Below are positions 24,271 through 33,200 of a stretch of 34,109 bases of DNA, piece by piece (the stretch's first letter is position 1; the number at the start of each line of letters is the position of its first letter). The stretch is from positions 1-34,109 of the forward strand of contig JAQBWV010000048.1 in assembly GCA_027624335.1 (NCBI GenBank), read 5' to 3'. Source of the stretch: Planctomycetota bacterium (GTDB lineage: Bacteria; Planctomycetota; Planctomycetia; Planctomycetales; Planctomycetaceae). The position numbers and the translations under genes were made by a program. The notes beneath the pieces were generated by a model. That model was not told the DNA's origin. It did not search any database and saw only the letters and a program-made list of their open reading frames with translations.

Positions 24271-25698
24271 TCATTTCACGAGAAACGTTTCGAACTGCCA
24301 AAGGTCGTCCCAGTCCTTGACCGAGTCTTCCGGGACAGGTCGCCAGTCGGTCGATTGCGATACGACCGGGCCCAGGTAGGGTAGAGCGATCTCCATGATC
24401 TCCTCATGAGGAAGATGATCCGGTAGATTCACGCCTTCTTCCGGGTTGCGGATCATCCAGAACACGCAACCCAGAACTGAACACGCTACTTGAAGCGTCG
24501 TCGGGTTCTGCCCGCCGACAAGCTGCCGGGTTTCTTCAATATCCAGCAGACTGCCAACCCACCAGGCTCCGTAATCGTGCCCCAGTAGCAGGCAACCCAG
24601 TTCGTCACGACCGGAGACGATTTCGTCAGTCATGATCCGCTGATCTTTCTGAAGTTCCAGACCCCTTAGAGTCAGCTCGTGCAGCGAAGCAATCGCGGCA
24701 ATTGTCGGGCAGTAAGCGTAATGCACGGTCGGACGATAAATCGTTTCGCCGGAGTCGTCACAGACCGTCAGAAAGTCAGAGATGCTGAAGGCTTCTCCGT
24801 GGCGGATCACCATTCCGAAAATCTGCCCGCAGGGAACCCACGACTTCACCCAGGTATGCATTCCTCGACTGTCGAGGAAAATCTGATTCTGTGGCCCAGA
24901 CCGATGTGTGTTGGCACCTGGCGGAAGACGCTTCTCGTGAGTGCCCCAACCCATCTCGGCCGGAGCAATACCCTCTTCGTAAAAGCCTTCGACGCTCCAG
25001 GTGTTAACGAACTCATTGGCACGCTTCGGTTCGTCAGTGATCTGAGTGTCCCATTCGCTGATATGAATTGTGCGGACGCCCGTCAGCATGGCAAGATGAT
25101 TGAACTGTCCCGTCTCCATAGCCGCTTCGAGCTGCGGGACACGTTTGTCGTCGGGACTGTCTTCGAGAATCTGCCTGGAAATATCCAGCAGTGCCATCTT
25201 CGTGAAATGCGAAACCAGACCGGGGTTTGCTCCATGATCGACGACAGCGGTGACACCTCGCTTGATATCCCAGCTGGCGATCAACTTCCGCAAGTTCATC
25301 TGCCGACCGTACAGCGTGACGTCCGCTCCGGATTTCCTGTAAGGATACCATTCTTCAACAGACGTGTTGACGTACAGGACTCCTCGATGGTGGCACCAGT
25401 CGAGCATCGTGATCGTGTCAACATTCCAGGACAGGTCGATAAACAAATCACCACTCTGTAACAGCCCGCCAAGCACTTCGCTGTAGTTCTCGGGCGTTAT
25501 CCGCTGTTGGTGATAATTGACACCCTCCGCAATGGCCTCCGAAATCATCTCGCGATTATCGACCATGTCCACAACCGTAATGCGGTCGGGTGGACAATTG
25601 ATGTGCCGCAAAAGTAAAGGGATCGTGCATTGCGAAACACTGCCGCAACCAAGGACCAGGATTCGTCCATCGAAGTCAATCGTGTGTTCTGGCATCAT
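24271..25698 (-). CDS. hss: Homospermidine synthase
   Basis: NAD-dependent enzyme of the saccharopine dehydrogenase-like superfamily that makes sym-homospermidine from two putrescines, or from spermidine plus putrescine. The 475 residues match Blastochloris viridis HSS in length and order: Rossmann start VLGCGSVSQCTIPLL (about residue 15), the conserved DHGANPGLVSHFTKMAL segment, NTWSVEGFYEEGIAPAEMGWG, and RGMHTWVKSW with MVIRHGEAFSISDFLTV. Start ambiguous by one codon (MM). It lies downstream of ornithine decarboxylase on the same strand, separated by 166 bases that hold a hairpin, so together they form a putrescine-to-homospermidine pathway. Cytoplasmic. Confidence 0.93.
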   Translation of the reverse strand: MMPEHTIDFDGRILVLGCGSVSQCTIPLLLRHINCPPDRITVVDMVDNREMISEAIAEGVNYHQQRITPENYSEVLGGLLQSGDLFIDLSWNVDTITMLDWCHHRGVLYVNTSVEEWYPYRKSGADVTLYGRQMNLRKLIASWDIKRGVTAVVDHGANPGLVSHFTKMALLDISRQILEDSPDDKRVPQLEAAMETGQFNHLAMLTGVRTIHISEWDTQITDEPKRANEFVNTWSVEGFYEEGIAPAEMGWGTHEKRLPPGANTHRSGPQNQIFLDSRGMHTWVKSWVPCGQIFGMVIRHGEAFSISDFLTVCDDSGETIYRPTVHYAYCPTIAAIASLHELTLRGLELQKDQRIMTDEIVSGRDELGCLLLGHDYGAWWVGSLLDIEETRQLVGGQNPTTLQVACSVLGCVFWMIRNPEEGVNLPDHLPHEEIMEIALPYLGPVVSQSTDWRPVPEDSVKDWDDLWQFETFLVK

Positions 25699-25815
25699 TC
25701 GACGTTTTCAGCTTTCGTGTTGCCGACGCGGGCTCGTGCGTCGAAGGTCTCCTGAGTAACCGAGAATGGAATGGGTTGCCATCAGGCCACGCCAACTGTG
25801 TCGTAAAGCGGCGAG

Positions 25816-25848
25816 CCGGGTGCGTTTCGCGAGGCGATACACACCCGG
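25816..25848. other. Hairpin between ODC and HSS genes
   Basis: A 10-base stem ccgggtgcgt/acacacccgg (25816-25825, 25839-25848, one G-T wobble) with a 13-base loop lies just after the ornithine decarboxylase stop. It has no following T-run on the minus strand. It could attenuate, process or stabilise the two-gene mRNA, allowing different levels of the two enzymes. Confidence 0.5.
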
Positions 25849-25864
25849 TCTCGAGCTGTCGTCA

Positions 25865-27055
25865 TTAATCAATCTCGACGATGCGAGCGATGTCCAGTCC
25901 GTTGAAACCAGAAGCGCTCGCTGACGTGTAAGCTCCCATTGTGGGAACCAGCAGCAGCTCACCGACTTCCAGTTCAGGAAGTTCCTGATCGATCGACACG
26001 ACGTCGTGAGAGTCGCACGTCGGGCCGGCCACAATGCAGGCGGAACGGGGGCGAATGTCAGCAGCTTCGGCCACCAGTTCGAAATCGGAATAGTCGAACA
26101 GTTTACCCGAAAATGACCCGTAGACACCTTCGTCGATGAAGTACCAGGGCAATCCTCCGCGAACCGATTTGCCAACGACTCGTGTAATCAACGTGACGGC
26201 TTCGGCACACATCCCGCGACCAGGCTCAGCGATGATGCGAATCGGCAGATCGCCGAAAGTAGCATCCAGCGCCGCAGCAAGGTGCCGACAGAAATCGGAC
26301 AGCGACATCACGTCCGTCCGGTACGGCGCCGGGAAACCGCCGCCGATGTCGAGGACTTCCAGCGGAGCACCAGCGGCGACACACAAATCCCATGCTTTGC
26401 GGGCTTTGGTCAGCATCGTGCGGAAGTCTTCCGGATTCAGACACTGCGATCCAACATGGAACGAAAGGCAGCGTACGCTCAGGCCTTTTCGACCAGCTTC
26501 AGCCGCCAGCGCTGGAGCATCGACCGGGTCACAGCCGAACTTGGCTGACAGGTTGATCAGACTCGAAGTCGAAGCCGCAGCCAGTCGGAGAATGACGTTC
26601 ACGTCTGGCGTATAACGAGCCACCTTGGCAATTTCACCAGAACAGTCGACGGTAAACCAACGCACTCCCTCGTTGTAGCAGTCCATCAGATTCTGAACTG
26701 TCTTGCATGGGTGAGTATGGATCATCTGCTCAGGTTTGAACCCGGCCAGCAGGGCCGACTGCAGTTCGCGATAGGAGCAAACATCAACGGACGAGCCTTC
26801 GAGATACAGTGTCCGCAGGATGCTGACATCGGAGTTCGCCTTTGCCGCGTAGAACATTTCGACGTTCTGCAACTCGGATTTCATCGTGTGATAGGTTCGA
26901 GCCAGAGTGGACCTCGACACGACCAGCGTTGGAGTGCCGAATTCTCTGGACAGCGCGCGAGCCTGATCAAACGACAATACGGGATGAGAAGTGCGAACTG
27001 CACTGCCGTTGACGATACGAACGGGAAGCGCAGTGGAATTTGAAAATGAAGTCAT
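25865..27055 (-). CDS. Ornithine decarboxylase (fold type III, PLP)
   Basis: PLP-dependent alanine racemase-fold decarboxylase, 396 residues, most like eukaryotic-type ornithine decarboxylase (putrescine from ornithine). K72 in FYAAKANSD binds PLP, H200 in SFHVGSQ stacks on the ring, GGGFP (238-242) and EPGRG (277-281) hold the phosphate, and C347 in AGPTCDSHD is the catalytic cysteine from the partner subunit; DEGVYGSFSG (309-317) is also typical. Related enzymes decarboxylate lysine or both substrates, so specificity is inferred from the adjacent homospermidine synthase, which uses putrescine. A purine-rich sequence (AGGGGCAGG) precedes the ATG. The upstream 1 kb is gene-free. Confidence 0.9.
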   Translation of the reverse strand: MTSFSNSTALPVRIVNGSAVRTSHPVLSFDQARALSREFGTPTLVVSRSTLARTYHTMKSELQNVEMFYAAKANSDVSILRTLYLEGSSVDVCSYRELQSALLAGFKPEQMIHTHPCKTVQNLMDCYNEGVRWFTVDCSGEIAKVARYTPDVNVILRLAAASTSSLINLSAKFGCDPVDAPALAAEAGRKGLSVRCLSFHVGSQCLNPEDFRTMLTKARKAWDLCVAAGAPLEVLDIGGGFPAPYRTDVMSLSDFCRHLAAALDATFGDLPIRIIAEPGRGMCAEAVTLITRVVGKSVRGGLPWYFIDEGVYGSFSGKLFDYSDFELVAEAADIRPRSACIVAGPTCDSHDVVSIDQELPELEVGELLLVPTMGAYTSASASGFNGLDIARIVEID

Positions 27056-28068
27056 GGCCTGCCCCTATGTGGCTGGGTGATGGTTAACAGACATCTCAGG
27101 AAAACCTGGAACGAACCGGGCACCCGGACGCTTCAGTTCACAGAACAGAACGCCTGGTCGAGAAACCGAGTCAGTTCGAATCAGCAGCGCAATTACATCG
27201 CAAAGGCTGTCAGGACACCGCTCGTCCAGTCGTCTCCGATTGAGAAGACCTGGCTTCGCTGATGTGTGCAGACCAGGAACGCAGTTGGAGCCGGAAAAGC
27301 CGGGATCAGGCTGCAGAAGGCAGCACGTCAACAGCGAAACGTGTCTACAGGCGAATGGTCGGGGTTGTTCTGCCGACTCAGCTGCAAGGTATCATCGCTG
27401 AATAGGGACCGGTCGTTGTCTGGGCCGAGCTGTCCTGGGCAACTGTGACGGGCTGCCAGGCGGGCAAAAGCACGTTCTGAAATCAGAGGACAATCGCACA
27501 AATGGAAGCGTTATCCGGGTCAGATGGAGCAGTTGCGAAGCGAGTCTGAATCGAAAAGTCGAACGAGCATCCGTACGTCCAAGTAGAGCCAGAGGCATCC
27601 GGGAGACGGGAAATTCGACGAATCGCGAAACGGCACGGGCGAAAACCGCCGCTGAAGCCGTCGACCAGTCGGCGCTAACGCTACCGGGAGGTCGGGTGAG
27701 GTAGAGACTGTTTGTCATCACGGAACATAAAACCTCCAAGGGTCTATGCTCAAAATTCGCTCTGGTAGTCCCGCAGGACTTGTCCAGACAACACCGTCTG
27801 GCAAAGCGGAGAAGCAGCAGTCTATGTCAATGGCGACGCAGTCTACGGATGAGCGGGTTCGAATTCCACATCAAACATGGTCGTAAACCAGAATTGCACA
27901 GCACACTTCTGAGTGATTGTTTCGGCAGCAGCCCGCTCAAGCTTCAGGAGAACCTGCAGAATTCATTGCATCGGTCCAGGTTGATTCGATTCTCTCCGGG
28001 TGTGAGATTCCGTAGGCTTCCAGCCTGTCTGTTGCATAACACAAGTCTTAACTCAGGAGTCCTCTTCT
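27056..28068. other. One-kilobase gene-free divergent region
   Basis: Between divergent ornithine decarboxylase and PmoA-like genes. No frame here has a credible start, composition or recognised motif; the longest ones are Arg/Ser-rich and lack ribosome binding sites. Short hairpins near the right end include ccagac/gtctgg (27784-27789, 27796-27801) and agtcc/ggact just before it. The ribosome site of the next gene (aactcaggagtcc) closes the region. It may hold long leaders, an unrecognised ncRNA or a decayed gene; nothing specific is supported. Confidence 0.5.
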
Positions 28069-29016
28069 ATGAAATGCCCGCCTCGATTTGTTCGATTGCT
28101 TCTCAGCAGGGGTCTGCTGGCACTCGGAGTTGGTCTGCTGGCTACTTCGGTGACTCAGGCCGCTGTCGAGTTGAAGATGAACCCGGACACGAAAACCGTT
28201 GCCGTCACTGTCAACGGTCGCGACTTCTCGACATTCAACTTCGCAGACGCCCAACCGAAGCCTTACATGTGGCCCGTCCGAGGAAGCGATGGCACGATTC
28301 TGACTCGGCCGATCATCACAGACCGCACCCAGGGTGACCATCCTCATCATAAAGGTGTGTGGGTCGCCGTGGATGAAGTCGGCGGCGTCAAGTTCTGGGC
28401 CGAGGACGGAAAGATCGCAAACCGTGGAGTCAAGCTGACCGTCGCTTCAGGAAACCCAGCCAGAATGCAGGTCATCAATGACTGGCTGGACCCTGAAGGT
28501 AAGGCCGTCGTACGTGAGACCACTGAAATCAGTATTCGGGAAAACGGTCTGCTGAGTTACGACATTGTCTTTACGGCATCGGGCGATGAGCCTGTCGAGT
28601 TCGGCGATACGAAGGAAGGCCTGTTCGGCTTTCGCATGGCCGAATCGATGAAGGAAAAAGAGGGCGGTCGCGTCGAGAACGCTGAAGGCGCCAAAGGAAC
28701 AGCTGAGTGCTGGGGCCGACCAACCGGCTGGATCGATTACAGCGGCGAAGTTGACGGCAAGACATTTGGCGTCGCACTGTTCGATCACCCTCTCAACTTT
28801 CGTCCGTCTCGATATCACGTTCGCGATTACGGATTGTTCTCGATCAGTCCGTTTGGCGAAGGGGCGTACACGAACAGGAAACGCCCGGCTCAGCCGTACC
28901 TGCTCTTCCCAGAGAAGGAACTTCGTCTGCGGTACGCGTTGTTCGTCCACGATGGCGATACTGCGTCAGCGAACGTGGCGAAGGCGTACCTCAAATACCT
29001 TGAATCCGGACTGTAG
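28069..29016 (+). CDS. Secreted DUF6807 (PmoA-like) protein
   Basis: Exported protein of 315 residues of the family named 'PmoA' (DUF6807), abundant in Planctomycetes and Verrucomicrobia and unrelated in fold to particulate methane monooxygenase. Signal peptide to about residue 31 (TSVTQA-AVELKM). Conserved features seen are YMWPVRGSDGTILTRP, the TQGDHPHHKGVWVAVDEVGGVKFW His-rich block, the GTAECWGRPTGWIDYSG segment and FSISPFGEGAY near the end. Function unknown; the three-His block suggests metal or sugar binding (inference). AGGAG lies 10 bases before the ATG and a textbook terminator follows, so it is a single-gene unit. Confidence 0.88.
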   Translation: MKCPPRFVRLLLSRGLLALGVGLLATSVTQAAVELKMNPDTKTVAVTVNGRDFSTFNFADAQPKPYMWPVRGSDGTILTRPIITDRTQGDHPHHKGVWVAVDEVGGVKFWAEDGKIANRGVKLTVASGNPARMQVINDWLDPEGKAVVRETTEISIRENGLLSYDIVFTASGDEPVEFGDTKEGLFGFRMAESMKEKEGGRVENAEGAKGTAECWGRPTGWIDYSGEVDGKTFGVALFDHPLNFRPSRYHVRDYGLFSISPFGEGAYTNRKRPAQPYLLFPEKELRLRYALFVHDGDTASANVAKAYLKYLESGL

Positions 29017-29038
29017 GATCTCGGCAATTTGAAACCCA

Positions 29039-29081
29039 CGAAACCTGACCGAATGACTTCAGTCGGGTTTCGTTTTTTTTT
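29039..29081 (+). terminator. Rho-independent terminator of the DUF6807 gene
   Basis: Stem cgaaacctgac/gtcgggtttcg (29039-29049, 29062-29072, one G-T wobble), a 12-base loop, then nine T residues. It lies 22 bases after the stop codon. Confidence 0.9.
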
Positions 29082-29475
29082 CATTGTCGTGAAAAAACAG
29101 CAGCAGCCCACCGGCCCACCTGACCGACCGATACGCCTTCGCGCGCGGGGAGCCTGTGAATCGGCCACACGTGACATATCCGTTCGCAGTGTCACGAAAC
29201 GCGGGGCGGGAACGAGCGGTTCCTGAGGTGCTACCGGGACTAACTCGCATCGCCGCTACTGCTGGAGCAATGGTGAGCGGGTGGGCCTCAACCAGGTTTT
29301 TTCGACACGATTGCCAGCGCGTTTCGTGAACCAGGGTCGATACTTGGCCTGCACCCCGACACGCGATTACGAGTGGTCTCATCTGGTCAGCGAATACCGC
29401 GCCATCTCAAACCCTTCGAATCGCGTATCCACAAGAAGCATCCGCATCAATTGATTCGCCCCTGGAGTTCACATC
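29082..29475. other. Gene-free stretch upstream of the TTG-start gene
   Basis: Nearly 400 bases between the DUF6807 terminator and the next gene. No convincing open frame, RNA gene or strong hairpin was seen. It should hold the promoter of the gene at 29476. Confidence 0.4.
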
Positions 29476-29964
29476 TTGAGCCACTCTCATCTTGTTGTGC
29501 AGCACCTGTTGAAGCAGATGGAATCCTGGCAGCCCGGCCAGAACCGTCGCGACACTCGTCCCGAATGGCTGACTGCACTGATTGAAGAATTCGCTGACAT
29601 CTTCGAGCCTCTCACTGGCATCGCTCGCGTTGGTTTCGACTGTCGAGTGGAAGAGGAATCCTGGGTAGTGCGGATGTACCTCGGGGCAACCGAAATCGTC
29701 GGCGGTCCTCGTGACGGTCAGACTCAGTCCATGCCTTTCGAGTTGGACCTCCAGCGTCTGCTGGCCCGCTTTGAGAACATCGACGAGTTCTTCTGGAGTG
29801 TGTTTCCCGATTCGGTCGCTGATGTGGACGAGGGCCAGGCCTACGTGACTATCAGCGGGACAGTCGACGCGAACGCTGTGCGGTTCCACATGTTCGCGGT
29901 ACCTCCGGAAGACGTGGGTCCGGGAATGCGGGTCTACCCGGATGGGCACTTCGATCCGGTCTGA
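29476..29964 (+). CDS. Conserved-looking hypothetical protein (162 aa)
   Basis: Not recognised. A soluble acidic protein of 162 residues without signal peptide or cysteine-rich motif beyond one C (C56). A helical start (VVQHLLKQMESW) leads into alternating strand-like segments (ARVGFDCRVEEESWVVRMYL, TEIVGGPRDG, GQAYVTISGTVDANAVRFHM). The start is TTG, supported by GGAG nine bases upstream (29463-29466); no nearby ATG gives a full-length product. Codon use fits its neighbours. Single gene, no apparent operon partner on the same strand within 300 bases. Confidence 0.7.
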   Translation: MSHSHLVVQHLLKQMESWQPGQNRRDTRPEWLTALIEEFADIFEPLTGIARVGFDCRVEEESWVVRMYLGATEIVGGPRDGQTQSMPFELDLQRLLARFENIDEFFWSVFPDSVADVDEGQAYVTISGTVDANAVRFHMFAVPPEDVGPGMRVYPDGHFDPV

Positions 29965-30166
29965 CACGTTCTCGCGACTATTCCGCTTTCACACCGCGTA
30001 CTGAGCGATCTCTCTCCTTCGGATCCGCTTCGCCTCGGGTTCGAGTCGGCAACCGCGAGCTGTCCACTCCGGTAGTCGCAACGCTTTGACACTCGGTAGA
30101 GATATAGTCTTTTCGTTGAATTATCGCCGACAGGAAGTGCGTCTCCAGTGCTTCGCTTCGCAGACA

Positions 30167-30193
30167 AAGCTCGCCACATTGGCGGGCTTTTTC
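30167..30193 (+). terminator. Isolated terminator upstream of the metalloprotease gene
   Basis: Stem aaagctcgcc/ggcgggcttt (30167-30176, 30182-30191, one G-T wobble), loop acatt, T-run 30189-30193, then another T cluster (30197-30201). It lies about 200 bases after the previous stop and 90 before the next start, so it may terminate a short RNA that begins near 30100. Confidence 0.7.
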
Positions 30194-30283
30194 TGTTTTT
30201 GAACCCAACCTGCAATGTCAAGCGGCACTTCGTTGTTGATAGAGTGCTAAACTCAGGTGCGATCCCCTTGGGAAATTGTCGAC

Positions 30284-33200
30284 ATGAGTTTCCGCCGTCT
30301 GTTCAAAAATCGAACGCGACCCCTGCGCAGTTGCTGGCGACGCTGCGTCCCCGCACGCGTTCGCGACCGCAACTGGCAGTCTGAACAACTGGAATGTCGT
30401 CTGCTGCTGGCGGCGACCCCCAACGGCGACGAACTGAGAACGTATCGTCTGGCAGTGTCCGCGACCGAGGAGTACACCGCGTTTTTCGGTACTCGTGTTG
30501 CCGCCCAGCAGGCGATTGTTAACGCGATCAACGATATCAATGAAATCCTGAATCGTGAATTGAATGTCAACCTCGCACTGATCATCGAACCTGACATTAT
30601 CTTCGGGGAAGGTATCGCCGATCCGTTCGACACGAACCTCAGCACAATTCTGGGACAAAATCAGACGCTGCTGGATAACGTCATCGGCTCGGCCAATTAC
30701 GATATCGGTCATGTCTTCGGGACGTTTGCGGCAGGAGGCCTCGCAACGCTGAACTCAGCCGGCATGAACGGCATCAAGGGAAAGGGAGCGTCCGGCGTGC
30801 CCAGCCCGACGGGCACCAGTTTTGAACTGCTGGCGATTCACGAATTCGCTCATCAGTTTGGCGCGACGCACACGTTCAACGGGCCAGACTCCGCCAGAAA
30901 CGGTCCAACGGCGTACGAGCCGGGCAGCGGCTCGACCATCATGTCGTACGCCGGAATCCTTCCCGCACAATTTGCCAATCCACCTGTTGGCAACAATCTG
31001 CAGAACGACCCGGACCCTTACTTTCATGCTGGCAGCATCGACCAGATGGTGTCTCACCTGGAAGCCCTGGATGCGTTAGGAGTGGGGACAATCACATCCG
31101 CAGTCAATCAGATTCCTGTCGTGAGTGCTGGAGCCAATTACACGATTCCGGCGGGTACGGCCTTCAGCCTTACTGCAACGGGATCCGACGCGGATGGAGA
31201 TACTGTGCTTTACAACTTCGAGCAATTCGATGTTGGAGCCGCTCAAGACGTCGATCCGCTCGCCCCTGACAACGGCTTCAGTCCATTGTTCCGTTCGTTC
31301 GAACCGGCCGCAGCTGACATCTCGGGTACTTTCACGCGCGTGTTTCCTCAGCTGAGCGACATTCTTAGCGGCACTCAGACGAAAGGCGAACAGCTTCCTA
31401 CGACGACTCGATCGCTGAATTTCCGGGCCACCGCCCGGGATCAGCAGGGCGGCACGAACGGCGATGATGTCCTGTTGTCGGTTGTCGATACGGGGTCGAC
31501 GTTTTCGATCACGACGCTCAATTCAACAACATCGCTGACCGGCGGTGCCGTTCAGGAGATCGCCTGGGACGTCGCCGGCACGACAGCCAACGGAATCAAC
31601 GTCAGCGACGTCGAGATCCGACTCTCAACCGACGGCGGTCTGACATTTCCATACTTACTGGTCACAACAAACAACGACGGTTCACACACGCTGTCGCTAC
31701 CCAACATTGATACAACAACAGCGAGGTTTCAGGTGAAGGCGGTCGGCAACGTCTTCTTTGACATCACAGACGCGAACGTCACGATCGCCTCGAACGCTGC
31801 GGCACCGGGAGCAACACTCAACGAATCCGGCGGAGGCACTTCCGTCGGCGAAGTTTCGGCAGTCGGAGCGGCGACCGACACTTACACGATCGCTTTGAAT
31901 ACGACTCCCTCCAGTGCCGTCAGCATCACGATCACCGGCGATAGCGACGTGCTGGTCAGCTCCGACGGGACAACGTTTTCATCGTCGATCACCGTCACCA
32001 CCGCAGACACGACCGCTCTGACGATCCACGTACGAGCATTCAACGACGCCGACGTCGAAGGAACTCACACGGGCACGATCACTCACACGGTCGCAGGCAG
32101 CGCCGATGCCAGTTACCCGGTCGGGCTGCTGATCAACACCGTCATTGCGACTGTTATCGACGACGAACGCCCGCCACTGGTGGCTGTGGATCTGCAGGCA
32201 TTCGACCACCCCGACCCCACTTCGACTGACGAGGATCCCAAACCCAGAATACGTAATGAGGTTCCTCGCAACTGGACCGAAATCAACGGGAGCGACGGAG
32301 TGTTCACCGCGACGCTGTTCAGCGACCTGATCCGCGAAGACGGCTCGACCACGACCATTGATCTGACCGTCGGTCCAACCAGCTCACAAAGTAATTCGTT
32401 TGGAACTTCAGATCCTGACAGCACGACAGTGCCGATTCACTCGCCTTCGCTGACAGACGCAGGAGGCGTCGGGGGCTGGACAAAAGCGACAGCAAACACC
32501 GTCGTCGCTAACTGGAGCGGCCTGATACCTGGCGAGCAATACAATGTTTACGTCTTTGTGGCTGAAAGATTTAACGTCTTCATTGATGAATTCGACGTAG
32601 CCGGCCCTCCGATCAACATAAACCAGACGGTGACAATCCTTGGCGAGGGCAGTGACGATCCGGATCCGTTTACGCAGACGACAACCGGCTTTGGTGGAGA
32701 GTTGCAGATCAACAACCAGCAGGGCGATTCAACTCAGCCGCTTGAGAACTTTGCCCTGATAGTCACCGCTGACTCATCTGGGCAGATCGACATACAACTC
32801 GCCCGCGACGACGGACAAAGTTTCAACGGCACGACCATTACTAACGTGATTTATCTGAGCGCCGTCGCGATCCAGCAGGCACTCACTCCGACCAGCGAGC
32901 CACCGTTGTCGCAAACCGTGTTGTTCGACTCGGGCACAGGTCGCCTGACAGTGAATCTCAGCTCAGACGAAGCCGTGACGATCCGGGCGCAGAATGGGTC
33001 CAGCGGGACTGTCGTCGTTACTGTCAACGGGGCGACTCATACCGAGTTTGGACTGGTCGCTCCGAGCGTCGTTCAGTCGATTATCGTTAATGGTAGCGCT
33101 GCGGCAAACCTGGTCGACCTGAGTGCGGTCACGAAAAGTGACTTCATACATGCCAGCGGAGTGTCCATCACGATCCTGGGCGGTGCCGGGAACGACACTT

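Noticed and set aside
27780..28337. A 185-codon frame overlapping the start of the DUF6807 gene
   Set aside because: It covers the gene's promoter and signal peptide region in another frame, is rich in Arg/Ser, and shows no domain.
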